Notes: generated by a model not told the origin, from the letters alone. 64,000 nt of DNA from Anaeromyces robustus (GCA_002104895.1 MCFG01000050.1:18501-82500), one strand, 5' to 3'; shown: positions 36,886 to 51,109, numbered from the stretch's first letter. A program made the numbers and translations.

Positions 36886-36934
36886 TTTTTTTTGTTTTTT
36901 TGTTTTTTTGTTTTTTTGTTTTTTTGTTTTTTTG
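36886..36934. repeat. (TTTTTTTG)n octamer array
   Basis: Six octamer units of seven T plus G in strict register. Confidence 0.93.
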
Positions 36935-37349
36935 TAATAGTAATTTATTATAGAATAGTAATTCTCTATGGTATTAAGGAAGGTGGTTAAAAGTTTTTCT
37001 TTCTTTTTTTATATTTTTTTTTTAGTTTTATTTTTATTATAATTGGTAATATATTAAAACGATTATTTGTATTTATTGTAATAAATAGGTATTCATATAT
37101 TAGAATATAATGAAAATAATTAATGTTGATTTACACTTTCTTAATTTAAATAATAAATAGTAAATATTAAAAAAAAAATTGTGAAATGTTAAACAAAAAC
37201 CAAAACCAAAATTAAACTAAAATTAAACTAAACTTATTTAATAAATTTATGATGAATGAATGAATGAATAAAAAAAGAAAAAAAAAAAGAAAAAACAATG
37301 GGTGAATGGAGAAATAAAAAAAAATTCTGCTTTAAAAATACTATTTAGA

Positions 37350-37421
37350 ATATAAGATATAAGATATAAAATATAAAATATAAAATATAAAATATAAAAT
37401 ATAAGATATAAAATATAAAAG
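37350..37421. repeat. (ATATAAA/ATATAAG)n heptamer array
   Basis: About ten 7-bp units; A and G variants of the last base alternate in blocks. Confidence 0.88.
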
Positions 37422-38230
37422 AAATTATTATTATCTACTATAAAATATCTCTTACTATAGAATAAAATCAAAATCATAGAAATATAATTAATTGATATAA
37501 AAGATATACATTGATTAATTATATATCAAATAAATTGAAAAAAGATCAAATGTATAATAAAATAATGAAGATGGAATGGATGATAAAAAAAAAAATTTTT
37601 TTTTCTTTATTCTTTTTATCCTCCTTAAAAATAGAAAATTATATGTAACATAACATAAATCTTTTTTTATTTTTCTTTTCTATTTCTCTATTTTTCTATT
37701 TTTTGTTTTTTTTTTTTACTAGAAATGTTGTAGATTATTTTGGTTAATTCTGCAACTTTAAAACTCTTTTTTTTTTTTATTTTTGTTTTAGTTTTATTAA
37801 TCTAAAACCGTTTTTAGTGAATAGTCTTAATTATAGAATATGAAATTTTATATAATTTCACTATTTTAATCTAATCATAATTTAATAATTTAATAATTTA
37901 ATAAATAAATAAATGTTTATGTTGAATGGTTGAATATTGTTACCAAATTATTCCATTATATTATAATATATCTCATTGTATATAATTTAGATAGTATTAA
38001 ATTTATATTCTATTATATAATATTTTATTATTTTAATATATTTCATTATATTTTATTATATTTTATTATATTTAATTTATTTGTACTTTATTATTTTAAA
38101 ACTAAAAAAATTATAAAATTACCTATTATGGAAATCTTGATAATGCTCAAAATTCAACCTTTTTTATTTATTTATTCATTAATTTATTCATTCATTTATT
38201 TATTTATTCATTAATTAATTAATTAAATAT

Positions 38231-38269
<39 letters not shown>

Positions 38270-40146
38270 TTAATTTATTTATTTAATTTTTTTTTCATCA
38301 TTAATCAAATATTAATTTATATTTAATAATTTTAAATGTATAGAATTTATATTGAATAAATATTTTTAATATATTTTGATTATAATTCTATATATTTATT
38401 ATAAATTAATTTTCATTTTCATTTAAAACAATTCAAAGTCATCTAGTTTTAAAGTATAGATTTGGATTATATTGATAATATATTTATAAATTAATTTAAG
38501 AATATATTTAATATATTTTTAAATTGTAATAAACTATTTTATTGTTATAATTTATAATAAATAAATGAATGAAAATATAAAAAATTATTATTTATTTATT
38601 ATTTATTATTTATTATTTATTATTTTATTCAATAATTATTTTATTTCTATACTATTCAAAACAAAACAAAAAAAAATAAAATTGTGTATATTAATTTATA
38701 GTTGTAATTTAATTTTTAATTAATTTATATATGATGTATGTATATTACATTTACATTTCAATTATTATAAAAAATTTATAAATTTGGTTTAAAAGCCATA
38801 AATTATTATATGAAGTATTAAAACAATATTATCCAATCATTTTATTTGATTTAACTTACACCAAAATAATAATAAAAAAAAAAAACAACATTAAAATGGT
38901 TAGAATTTTATGATTTTATGAAAGAATTTTATGAAAGAATTTTAAGATCGTTTGTATAAAGTTTTAAATAGCCTATGAATTAGTATAGAAAAGAAGTAAT
39001 TTTTTTTATTTAACGAAAAATTGCTCTAAAATAAGTAAATAAAAAATAAAATAAATATAAAATAAATAAATAAATATAAAAACAATTAAACTTTTATATT
39101 TTGGCAAAAAATTAATGAATGAATGAGGGAATGAAAATAATATAAAATAACTATTAATGATAGATTTTATTTAATATGTATAATAATAATAATAATCATT
39201 TTTTAATTCACAAATTATTTTTTATATAAAATACAAAAAAAAAAATATTTTCTAAGCCAAATTCTATACTAAGCCATGCTTCATATATTTTTGTCTGGTA
39301 AAAAAAAACATATGAAATAATAAATAATTGTATTTATCTTTATTATTATTATTATTATTTTTTATTTTTTTTATTATTTTTAATATTTTTTAATATTTTT
39401 TAATATTTTTAATATATTTATAATTTATTTTTTTTATTCTTTTTTTTTTTATTCTTTTTTTTTTTTTTATTCTTTTTTATTTTTTTTATTTTTTTTTTAT
39501 TCCTTTTTATTATTATTATTATTATTCTCTTTTTCCTTATTAAATAATATAAAATATTAAATTTATATGTAATTATAATATATTACATTATATTAATGTA
39601 TTTATATAATGTATTTATTTTTGATTTTTATTTTATGGAAAATTTTTTTATATTAATTTATTTTTATTTTATGACAACATAAATAATTAGAATAAATAAT
39701 TAAAATAAATAATAAAAAAATAATAAAAATTATGTTATCCTTAATTTCTTTCCTATAATATAAGTTTTATATTATTATCAATTTTTTTTACTATATTAAA
39801 AGAAGTATGAAATATTTTTAAATTTAAATATATAAAATAATAATAATTAATAATAATAATTAATAATAATAATAAAATATTTTATAGATAATATAAATAG
39901 TTAGAATTTAAATTTTATATTATAGAATATTTGATTTTTATTTTTATTTCAAATATTTGTTGAAAAAATTGTTTTTGTTTTTGTTTTTGTTTTTAAAATA
40001 AATAATTTATTTATTAAATAAAAATAAAAAAAATTGTGGAATTTTTTATAAATTTTATAAATATAATAAATTTTTTAACCAATAAATTTTTTTTATTTTT
40101 TTTAAAAACATAAAAATTAAACTTTTTATAAAATGTGATTTTCAAT

Positions 40147-40182
<36 letters not shown>

Positions 40183-40359
40183 TTTTAATAAATAAAACTA
40201 TAATTATCAAAAATAATTATGAAATATATTATAGTATTATATATATAACTTTTAAACTGTATATACATATACTTATAACATAACTATTATTTCTATTGAT
40301 ATTTACGAAAAAATATAATGATAATATCTTATCAAAAGGACATATTATTATAAGTTCAC

Positions 40360-40800
40360 TTATTGTATAGATATGGATGGAATTATTATTGTAGAAATGG
40401 TAATTGTATTGTGAAAATAGTGATTTTAAACCCTAAATTGAATTTCAAGATGAAAAAGGAATGTAAATATATATATATATTGAGTCTTGTGTATATGATA
40501 ATAAATTTTTTTTTAAAAAAAAATAAATTATTCAAAAGAATATGAATATGATTATTGAAGGTAATTGATGATGTATATATTACAAGTAATTCAGATTCTG
40601 AATGTTTCTTTAATAAATGTATTGATAGTAGTAATTGTTTCTTCAATAAAGAGTCACCAATAGAACATTGTAATATTAATTATAAATATTTTGTTATATA
40701 TGAACATTCATATTTACATGGTGGTAAAAACATTATGGACAATAATGTAATTAGAAATAATGAATGTTCTAATGATTATTATTGAAGGATTATGTGTATA
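40360..40800 (+). pseudogene. Decayed Cys-rich secreted-type protein gene
   Basis: Around 40373-40410 the sequence reads YYCRNGNCIVK; 40555-40785 is an open frame reading SNSDSECFFNKCIDSSNC and later SPIEHCNINYKYF, EHSYLHGGKNI and NNECSNDYY. The repeated C-x-N-x-C / N-x-E-C-x-S pattern resembles a large family of short Cys-rich secreted proteins I associate with gut fungi. Frameshifts occur near 40440-40550 and there is no continuous frame or signal peptide, so I call it a remnant. Family assignment is from pattern memory only. Confidence 0.4.
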
Positions 40801-41240
40801 TATGTATGTTACATACAATATAGGCACTTATAAATGAATCAACATATTTTGCTAAAAATATAGAAATTGTTGTTTATTTTTTTTATTAATATTTGTTTGC
40901 TATAATTATAATTATATATATATATATATATATTTTATCTAATTTATTGTTGATAATACCATAATTATTACTATATCAAATGTTAACAAATATTATTAAC
41001 AAACGTTACTTATTTATTTAATATTTATCAATATATTTAACTTCTTTTTTTTTTTTTCACAACCTTATCAATATTTTTAAACTAACAATTTCATTATATC
41101 TCAATCAATTTTTTTTTATTTTTATACTACAACTATCAATGATAGTTAATGCTTATTAGAATTAGATAATATGTTGTAATATAATAGAGTTGTAGTTTTA
41201 AATAATAACTTTATTATATACATACAATAATTATATTAAT

Positions 41241-41272
<32 letters not shown>

Positions 41273-41816
41273 TATAATTATATATATATATATATATATG
41301 TTATAATTATATCTATTATTTATAAAATAATTTTTCTATTAATGAGTATCAAAAATTATTAACTTATTGTAATGAAAATAAAAATAAAATAAAAATGTTT
41401 TTAATTTTTAATTTTTAATTTTTTATTATTTTATTTATTTTTTATTTTATTGTATTTTATTTTATTTATTTTATTATTAGATATTTTTTTATTTATCTAT
41501 TAAATTATTTATTGATTTATTTATTTATATATTAATACTTTTTTTTTTTCTTCTATTTATTAAATATACATATAATATTTATATATATAATCTTTTAAAA
41601 AAAATAAAAATACTAAATTATTATTATTATTTTTATTATGTTATTTTATTATTATGTTTTTATTATTCCTGGTTACAAATTGTTTTTATTTTATTTTATT
41701 ATTTTATTTTAGTTTTTTTCTTTTCTTTTATTATTATTATTTTTTTTTTTTAATTTTTTTTTTTTAATTTTTTTATTTTATTTTATTTTATTTTATTATT
41801 TTTTTTTTTTCATTTT
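40801..41816. other. 3' flank of ZW10 and spacer
   Basis: AT-rich with (TA)n runs at about 41246-41300 and T-runs near 41745-41810 just past the ZW10 stop. No gene is seen. Confidence 0.5.
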
Positions 41817-42235
41817 TCATTTCTTTGAACTTTTTATTTCATCAATACTTCTAGATCTTAAAGTACTATCACTAAATAGAGCACGAATTAATTTAATTAA
41901 TTCATCTGGATAGAAACCATCTTTTAAATAATATGGATTAAGATTACCATCAGAATTAGTATCTGGAATACTACCATCATAGAAACCTTGTCTAAAGTTA
42001 CTCATAATTTCAGCTAATTTTAACATTAAAATATCAACAATAAGATCAAATTTCTTATAATGTGGAACATAAACTTTAAGAATATCCTATTATATATTTA
42101 AAAAAAAAAAAAAAAAAAAAAGAAATAAAATTATTTAAAACAAAAAAAAATTGAATAAATATATATATATACATTATTAAATATTATTAATTATAATATT
42201 ATATATATTATATTATAATCATAAATCATATTATA

Positions 42236-42266
<31 letters not shown>

Positions 42267-43870
42267 TTACTTCAACGGATTTATCTGGAAGAATATTATC
42301 AAATATATCATCACAATCCCTGAAAATATCTAATAATTCATTAAGTTTTTCGGAATCATCCATAGTAATATCACTTAATCTTTGAATTTGACGAATTAAT
42401 TCTTTTAAAGTCATATCATACATTTTACCCATTACATCTAAATACATATAGGCTGGTAATATAGGCTATATTTTATTTATTATTTATTATTTATTTTTAT
42501 TAATTATTATTATTTATGATAATTCATAATAAAACAAATAATAAAATAAATAATAACATAAATAATAAAAAAAATATTATATTATATTATATTATAATAA
42601 TTTATATTTTAATAAATAAATATTAATAATATTAATAATAATAATATTATTAATTATTATTATATTGTAACTTCTTAATTATATATTGTTGTTAAAGATT
42701 GAGTTTTTTTTTTTTTTTTTTCTTTTTTATATATAACATATATTTACCTTCCATGCCATACTTAATTTTTGTAATATATCTTTTACTTCATTTAAAGCAT
42801 TAGTAACAATATCCATTCTTTTAAAATCATTCATTTCAAATGAATTAGTAGACCTTATAGTATCTAAAATTTGATTTTTATAATGACACTTTTATATATA
42901 TATTTTTTTATAAAAATAAAATCAAATCAAATAATATAATATTAATAAAAAATTGACGAATTATGAAAAAATAACAAAAAAAAAATATTATTAAATATAT
43001 ATATATATATTATAATAATAAAATATTATTATTATTATTATTATTATTTAAAAAAAAAATTATAAATTATAAATTATAATTTCGGTTTTTTTTATTTTTT
43101 TATTTTTTTTTTTTTTTTATTTCTTTCTTTCTTACCATTTGATGATTAAAGAATTTTTCACCCAATTTTTTAAATTGAATAATTAAATCCAGTAAGGTAA
43201 CATGTTGTTTAACTTCTCGATTATTTTCAATATGTTTTTTATTTTGTTCTTCATATTCGGCTATACGCATAAAAAGTTCACGATTTTGAAAACTCATTAA
43301 CATTAAATAATGAGAAATATACATACAATTATTATGGAAAATAGCACAAAATTCAATATTATTTTTAATAGATTCTGTAAATAAAATGGGTACAACAGCT
43401 CTATAATAATCAAAAACATCTCTAATGGAATAGTATAAACGATAAAGACTAGATAGATAATAAAAAATTAAAATTAAAATTAAATTGATTAAATAAAATA
43501 AAAATAAAAAAAATAAAATAAAATAAAATATATATATATTATAAATTTATATACAGATATATTAATAAATAATAAAATTAATATATATATTAATTTTATG
43601 TTTATTCTCTACTTATTATTATTATTTTTACTATTATTATTTATTTTATTTTATTTACCATGGAGATGTCATATTTGAAGCTTCTTTTAAAGTATTATAT
43701 ACTAATTCTAATAATTGTTTTGTTTTTGAATCAATACAACATCTTGGGAAAGTAACAAAATTTTGTTCAAAATTAAATGAAAATTCTGTCATTTTTTCTT
43801 TATTATTATTTGATAATTGTGATAATTCAGAAGCTTTTTGTGATGTTGTATCATTTTCAAAAATCTTTGT

Positions 43871-43902
<32 letters not shown>

Positions 43903-43949
43903 TAAAAATAAAAAATAAGATTTTAATAATTAATTAATAAATTATATTA

Positions 43950-44015
<66 letters not shown>

Positions 44016-44025
44016 TTTATTTTTA

Positions 44026-44063
<38 letters not shown>

Positions 44064-45426
44064 TTTATTTTTATTTTTATTATTATTATTATTATTATTA
44101 TTGTTATTATTGTTATTATTATTATTATTATTATTATTGTTATTATTATTATTATTATCATAATTATATATAATTTATATATAAATTTATGTATATTTAT
44201 ATATATATATATTATTTTACCTTGACTAAAAGTACTTTCTTCAATTACTTCTAATTCATAATCTGTTGAAGTTAACAATTTTTGAACTTTTTGCATTAAT
44301 AAATTATGTTTTTGATTTGTGAAATGAATATCAATTTCATCACAATATTGTGAAAGATCATAATTACTTTCAGATATTAAACCTTTTATATATTAAATGG
44401 ATTTTTTTTTTTTATTAAAATAAAATAAAAAAAAAAAAGGATTGTGTTAAATTATATATATATCTTAGGATAACGAAAAAAAAAAATTATATTTATATAT
44501 ATATATATATCATAGGACAACGAAAAAAAAATTACATTTATATATATATATATATATATCATAAGATAACGAAAAAAAAATTACATTTATATATATATAT
44601 ATATATATATCATAAGATAACGAAAAAAAAATTATATATATATAAATATTACCTTTTGATTTTAAAAATTCTTCATAATTTTTAGTTTCAGTAGTAATAG
44701 TATCAAAAGAATCAAGATCAGATGTATAAGAAGGTATAGATTTTTCTAAATAATTATTAATAATTAATTTTATACAATCTTTTTCAATATTATTTCCCAT
44801 TTCTTTTAAAAATTTAAGTTTTATGGATTCTTTATCTTCATCTTCACTTATATGATTATTAGAGGTAAAATCAAATATATTATCTTCAATATATTTAAAT
44901 AAACGTAATAATACAGCATAAATACTTTCTATAAAAGCCATAATATAAAAATAAATATAAAATATATATATATATGAATATAAATAAAAACAATAATATA
45001 AATATATAAATATATAGAAAAGAGATATTAATAATAGATATTATATAATATATATATTATTCAATTAATATAATTAAATCCATTTATTATAGATCAATCA
45101 ATAAGGGTTTTTTTTTTTTTCCTGAATTACCTTCTGATTCAGTTTTATTACACCAAGATTTTGAATAAGAATCATTAATAGTACATTCTAATTTCATTAA
45201 ATTATCATTATTTTCTTTCATTTCTAATTGATATTGTGGATTTTCTATAATTGATCTTATAAAACCTTTTTTAAAATTTTTGAAAAATGGTGCTAAATGA
45301 TATTGTATTGTTTTTAATTTATATATTGAATATAATATATCTGACAAAAATATATCATTTTGAGATTTTCCATATTCTTATAATTTACATTTATATATAT
45401 ATTAAAGATCAAAATCATATCATAAT

Positions 45427-45458
<32 letters not shown>

Positions 45459-47358
45459 GCAATTATAAAGTTTTATGTATATATATAATAAATAAATAAA
45501 AATAATAAATATATAAATATATAAATAAAATAATAATGATAATTAATAAATTATAATTTAAAATAAAATAACAATAATAATAATGATAACACTTAAAATA
45601 TATTTTATATTATATAAAAATATAAACATATTTACTTGATAATTTTTTATTAATTGTTATAGCACATGAGGATTCATTAAATATAAAAAGTTTTGATATA
45701 ATATCTTCAATATTTCCTTTAATTAAATCACTGAGTCTACTAACATTTTCCTATTTTTATTTATTTGTAATAAAGTTAAGTAATATTATAATAGTGAAAT
45801 ATATATAAATATTATTAAGAATATTAGATATATATTATAATTTTTAAAAATATATATATGTATATGTATAATAGATTTATATTGAAAAAATATATTTTCT
45901 TTATTATTATTTGTTATTACTTTTTTTATTATTATTATTTATTAAGTTTTAATTTTGATAATTACAAATAAATGATAATAATAAATGATAATTCAGATAA
46001 ATCATATATATATAAAAGTATACATAATAAAATATAAATTTACCTTTAATTCTTTTATAATTTTTATATTTTTATATTCCTTTGATATGTTTTTGGATTG
46101 TTCGGCCTAAATGTAAACATATATATTATTTTTTGTCAATAAAAAATTCTTATTATTTTTTTTTTTCGAAAAGTAATTTTAAAATAATTATTTCTTTTTT
46201 TTTTTTAAAAAAAAAAAAAATACCAAATGTATTAATTTTGTTGTTGCATTAACGTAATCATTAATATAAACTGCTTGTTCAATATCTTTAATAGAATTAT
46301 ATATCTAATTAAAATAATATTAATAATAATAATAATAATAAATAAGTAAATAAAAGTTAACGTTAATAATAATAATAATAAGAATAAGAATAAGAATAAG
46401 AATAATTTATTTATTATTATATTTGATATTAAATTATAATAATTAATAATAATTAATAATAATTACATTTTGAATTTGGGTTAATAAATCTCCAATTTTT
46501 TGAGAATATGTTATTTTTTCTTGAATTCCTTCCTTTTCTTTAATAATATTGTCAACTCTTGACTTTATACCCTCCTTTTTTTATATATATAGACATGCAA
46601 TTATTAATGATATTAATTATTTGTTTGTTTATTTGAATATTTTATTATTATTTTTTTAAAAAAAATTAATTAGAAATTTGTTTTTTTTTTTTTTTTTGAA
46701 AAATCATTTTATATATATATATATATTTATAATAAATAAATATAAATATGTAATAAAGGTAAATTATAAAATAGTCATATAAAATAACATAAAATTTAAT
46801 TTATTTAAATTTAATAAATTACTTCTTCAGTGATATCCTTTAATAATGAATTAATTTTTGCTAAATAAGCTACATTTAAATCATATGCTTCTAAAGAATT
46901 TTTATATTCATTCTCAAATTGTTCTGTATTTTCTTTTAAAATTTTAAAATTACTTTTCTTTATAGTATTATTATGACCAAATATATTTATATAGAATGGT
47001 TATAAAAAAAAAATAAATATTTATAGATATATAAATTATTAATAATGTTAATTTTCAAATTGAAATTTTAAAAATATAGTTTAATTAATAAATAAATAAA
47101 AACAAAGATATATAATAATAATAATAATAAATAATAAATAATTTATATATAAAATTATATAATATAATATATTACATTTATTTCTTCAATTCGATTCTTT
47201 ATTTGATTTAAACTATTTTCTAAAATTTTTCTATTGAGATTGGTATCAAAAACCGATACATCATTATTTTCTTTTATTGAAGTATTATCATCTTTTGATA
47301 TAATTTCAAAAATTCTTGAATTAAAATCAGTTGCTTGTAACGTCTGTATTGAATTCAT
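41817..47358 (-). CDS. ZW10 family vesicle-tethering / kinetochore protein
   Basis: Fourteen exons on the minus strand: 47176-47358, 46823-46957, 46467-46574, 46224-46304, 46044-46106, 45636-45750, 45131-45376, 44653-44928, 44221-44382, 43659-43872, 43136-43448, 42748-42888, 42271-42465, 41817-42086. All junctions are GT-AG and phases agree; 2502 nt gives 833 aa. The N-terminal 200 residues are coiled-coil. Exon 9 reads DIHFTNQKHNLLMQKVQKLL, like animal ZW10 'HFANKK...AR.L'. Exon 11 reads FHNNCMYISHYLML, matching the highly conserved HNNCMYIAHHLL. Exons 12-14 keep the L..L...W...LP..Y...M and DELIKLIRALFSDS end. ZW10 proteins act in the NRZ/Dsl1 tether that captures Golgi-to-ER COPI vesicles at the ER, and in animals also in the RZZ kinetochore complex. 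Function here is inferred; human ZW10 is about 780 aa. Confidence 0.9.
43945..44160. repeat. Compound (TTA/TTG/TTTTTA)n array within a ZW10 intron
   Basis: Over 200 bp of ATT/TTA units with TTTTTA and TTG interruptions fill the intron 43873-44220. Frames through it give poly-isoleucine and are not coding. Confidence 0.93.
44462..44640. repeat. 48-bp minisatellite within a ZW10 intron
   Basis: Four units containing ataa/gataacgaaaaaaaa and attacatttatatat; the word acgaaaa recurs at about 44473, 44520, 44569 and 44620 (period 47-51, drift from the TA run). It lies inside the intron 44383-44652. Confidence 0.9.
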
Positions 47359-48677
47359 TTTTTATTAATTATGAAAAAAAAAGGAAAGGAAAGAAGAAAA
47401 AAAGAAAAAAAGAAAAGAAATAAAGAATATTAAATAAAATTAAAAAAAAATAGCAAGTAAAAAGAAATAAAGCTATTTACATAAAATATATTTATTAATA
47501 TATTTCTTTTTTTTTTATTTTATTTTATTTTTTCTATTATTATTTTATTAGTAGTAGTGCTTTTTTGTTGTTTTTTTTTTTTTAATAAATTTTGAAAAAA
47601 AAAAAATATTATTATTAATTATAAAAAAAAAATTTTTTTAATATATAATAAAATTTTGATATATTAAAAAAAATATTTTCAATCCATAAATTAAAAATCA
47701 AAAATCTCAAAAAAAAAAAAAAAAAAAAAAAAAAACATTAAAAATTATAGAACTGATTTTAATCCATAATAAATAAATAATTAAATAATCATCGATTTTT
47801 TATTTATTAATATCTTTTTTAAAAAAGATAATAAACTTTATAACAAATTATATATAATTATATATATTGTTGAACTTTTTTTTATTACTAATATTTTCAC
47901 TACAAACAAATATATTAACTCATTTTTTTATTTTAAAAAATCTAAATAAAATATTTAGTGTTATATTTGATGTTATGTTAATATGATAATATTTATAAAT
48001 TAAAAAGATAAAATTATTGTTATAGTAAAAAATAATTGAGAATTGAGAATAACATTTATAATAATATAAAATCTTTTATTAGTTAAATATTTAATAGTTA
48101 TAATTATAATAATAACTATTATTAATAATTTATAATAACTATTTAATATATTATTATAAATATGTTAATATCATCAACTATAACATTAACAATAATGATA
48201 TCCAATATTAAATACATATCTTCATTAATTCATATTAAAAAAATATTACTTTATTGTATTATAAAATGCTACAAATTATTATTATTACTATTTTAGTTTT
48301 ACTTAATAAATTGATATATGTTTTATATATATATTTTTCTTTTTATATTGTAATATTTATTTTATATATGTTTTATATGTTTTATATATATATTTTAATA
48401 TTTTACATTTTATTATTATAAAATTCTATCATTATTATTTATTTCTATACTATGATTGATATAAATTCGCTTTTATTTTATTTTCATTTTATTTTTTATT
48501 ATATTAAAAAAATTGATGTAGGATTGATGTGGTACAAATTTTGGTGGTGGTACATTCATATAATAAGATCATAAATCATAATTAAAAAAAAAAAAAAGAT
48601 TAAAATATAATTAATATAACTAAAAAAAATTAAATATTTATTTATTTATTTATTTATTTATTTATTGATTTAAATAT

Positions 48678-48713
<36 letters not shown>

Positions 48714-48719
48714 AATTAA
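47359..48719. other. Spacer upstream of ZW10
   Basis: AT-rich, with a poly-A run at about 47711-47735, (TTTA)n at 48636-48710 and no supported gene. Confidence 0.5.
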
Positions 48720-49230
48720 ATATTTAATAATTATACATTTGTATATTTGAAAAAGAATTATCATAAGTGTAACCTTTTTTTTCTATTTTAGTATCAAAAG
48801 TTGATTCTTCATTAATCCATTCTTTTTTCTTTATTGAATAAATTTGAAAGCATTTTTTGATGTAGAATCCTAAAATTAAGTATTCCTTACTTGAGTATTC
48901 ATTACTCGAAGTTTCAGAATGACCTGTAGTAATAGTGTGTAGAATCTGAATAACCATTGGATTCATCACCAACATCAGAAGTATTTGTATTACTTTTCCC
49001 CCTCTCCTTTAGTATTGTCATGAGTTTATGGTATCCGATGATGACCTTAGTACTTTAGTACTAGCTAAAGCTAGTTGATATTGTTGATTCATTTGATCTA
49101 TATATAGCAAAGTTTTGTCCGTTTGATAAACCATATACCAACTTCATTAAAACCAGCTGAAATCAATTTTTTTTATATAAGGGTTATTTTGTTATAACTT
49201 AAGTCGAGGTTGTTAAGTAAATTATACGAT
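48720..49230 (-). pseudogene. Decayed gene fragment, possibly leucine-rich-repeat protein
   Basis: Base composition is clearly less AT-rich than its surroundings. On the minus strand, 49216-49181 reads LNNLDLSYNKIT, a good match to the LRR core L-x-L-x-x-N-x-I. After stops and frame changes, 48975-48724 is open and reads ITTGHSETSSNEYSSKEY and later KKEWINEESTFD, ending at a TAA. No start or membrane segment could be connected. LRR assignment depends on one repeat; treat as tentative. Confidence 0.33.
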
Positions 49231-49344
49231 AAAGTTAAATCATAAGTTCGGATACCCCCCTTGAAATATTATCACATTTAATAAGTTTATTATGAGTTTC
49301 TCATATTCAATATATATGTATATTCTCTTTCGGATTAATTCAAA

Positions 49345-50640
49345 ATGACAGATAAAAAAAAATAAAAAAGTATTTCAAATCCAAAAGAATTATATAAAGA
49401 TACTGAAATGTTATATAAAGTATTATCTTATTTCTACCGATATAACTATAATAATAATAATTATAATATAAAAGATATTAGTGAAAAAGGATAGTATAAA
49501 AAAATTGTTAATAGAATGAAAAAATATATAGTATAATATCCTCAATATAGATATATATTCATGAAGATTTTGTAGATCATATGAATCAATTAAAAGTTAT
49601 GGATATGTAATAAATTGAATGATATGGATATGGATATGGATATGAATTTATTATTTAATGACATGTTAGGATACATATACATGAATCTAAGTACTGAAAA
49701 AAAAAAATTACTGAAAACAAAGAGAATACTATTAAGAAGATGTATGATAGGTAATTTTTCATTGGTACTGAACATGATTTTCTAAATATATAAATGATAA
49801 ATTACATGAATCTATATAATATATAAATACGGAAGTATTTAATATGTTTTATAAAAAAAAATATTCTGGAAATGATATTCATTATATGACATTTGAAATA
49901 CATGAATATTTCTATTCAGATGTATATAAAAATATGTTAAATAATTTAATTAAGTTAAATAAAGATAATCTAAATATGATATTAGAATCAATTATTATTC
50001 TTAATGGATACGATAAAAATGTATTAGAATATTTTGATAGATAAAATAGATAGAGGAAGAAAAATAGTACACTAATTAATCCAATAAATTATTTTAAATT
50101 ACTGTTTGGATATTCAATGGAAGACAAAAAAAAAAAAATAATATAATATACATAATTACAGCATGACCATTAATTAAAATCCAAATAATAATAGAATTAA
50201 ATATTAGAAAGACTTATAATATAAAAGATGATACTGGTGAAGAATTAATAAAATTAACTAATATAAATTATTATGAAAATAATAAAAATAAATGTACTTT
50301 ATTTTATTTTATTTTATTTAAGTCATTTAAAAAATGAAACTTGATATTATAATATAAATGATTTTATTTTTATTAAAAAATTATTTAAAAAATAAAAAAA
50401 AAAAAAAAATAGATAAATTATTAGCTAATCCAGGTTATTTATTTCAACTAAATATCAATTGTAATAATTATAATGAATTAATGTTTATTAAAATTAATAC
50501 ATATATCTTATACATAATAAAACTAATAGATTTATCATACATGTGTTATTCAGTCATGATAGTGTATTTAATAATTTTACTATAGTTAATAATAAAATAT
50601 AATATGAACCATTATCAAAGGATAGAAAAATTGGAATATC
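49345..50640 (+). pseudogene. Unrecognised decayed coding region
   Basis: From the ATG at 49345 the frame reads a protein-like NPKELYKDTEMLYKVLSYF and, further on, RMKKYIV, with internal TAA/TAG; then frame changes give EDFVDHMNQLKVMD, and 49844-50044 is open with GNDIHYMTFEIHEYFYSD and LNMILESIIILNGYDKN. Up to 50640 shorter pieces (LLANPGYLFQLNINC, KIGISNDFWKYYKKTLKKY) continue. Amino-acid composition is far less biased than in AT noise, so I infer a gene of about 400 aa that has decayed. I do not recognise its family. Confidence 0.45.
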
Positions 50641-50985
50641 TAATGATTTTTGAAAATATTATAAAAAAACATTAAAAAAATACACCAAATAAAGTATTTA
50701 ATGACTTTTTTTTTTTTTTTGTAAAATAAAAAAAAAAAAATAAAAATTATAAAAATTTTTTTGTACTAATTATTAAAATTTGTTTAAACAAATAAATAAA
50801 TAAAAAAGCATTGTTAAAAATAGTATATATATATATATATATATAATATGCGTATTTTATTTTATTTTTATTTTATTCTATGCTATGTTTTTCTCTTTTT
50901 TTTATATTATTTTATAATTTCATATATAAAAATATTTCTATTTATTATAATTTTTCAACTTTTTTTTTTTTTGATTAATAGAAAA

Positions 50986-50986
<1 letters not shown>

Positions 50987-51042
<56 letters not shown>
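50987..51042. repeat. (AAT)n microsatellite
   Basis: About 18 AAT units in non-coding spacer. Confidence 0.93.
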
Positions 51043-51043
<1 letters not shown>

Positions 51044-51109
51044 GATATTATAAATATAAATATAAAAAAAAAATTAATTAATTATTTGATTATTTGATTA
51101 ATCCTATAT

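Larger units (their letters stand above)
35626..40359. other. Long AT-rich spacer, 5' side of tropomyosin
   Basis: No gene is seen in about 4.7 kb. Contains decamer (aataatattt)x4 at 35901-35940, (ATT)n, (T7G)n and (ATATAAA)n arrays, and (TTTA)n at about 38220-38285 and 40145-40180. Short open frames here are low-complexity Ile/Tyr/Phe/Leu strings typical of AT-rich noise. Confidence 0.55.

Noticed and set aside
43934-44296. Poly-isoleucine extension of a ZW10 exon
   Set aside because: A GT donor at 44220/44219 ends the exon before the TTA array, and ZW10 similarity resumes only after an AG acceptor at 43873.
49345-50140. Ciliate gene with TAA/TAG read as glutamine (rumen ciliate transfer or contamination)
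   Set aside because: Reading TAA/TAG as Gln lengthens frames, but the sensible stretches still lie in different frames and TGA also appears, so simple decay explains it better. A search against ciliate proteins would decide.
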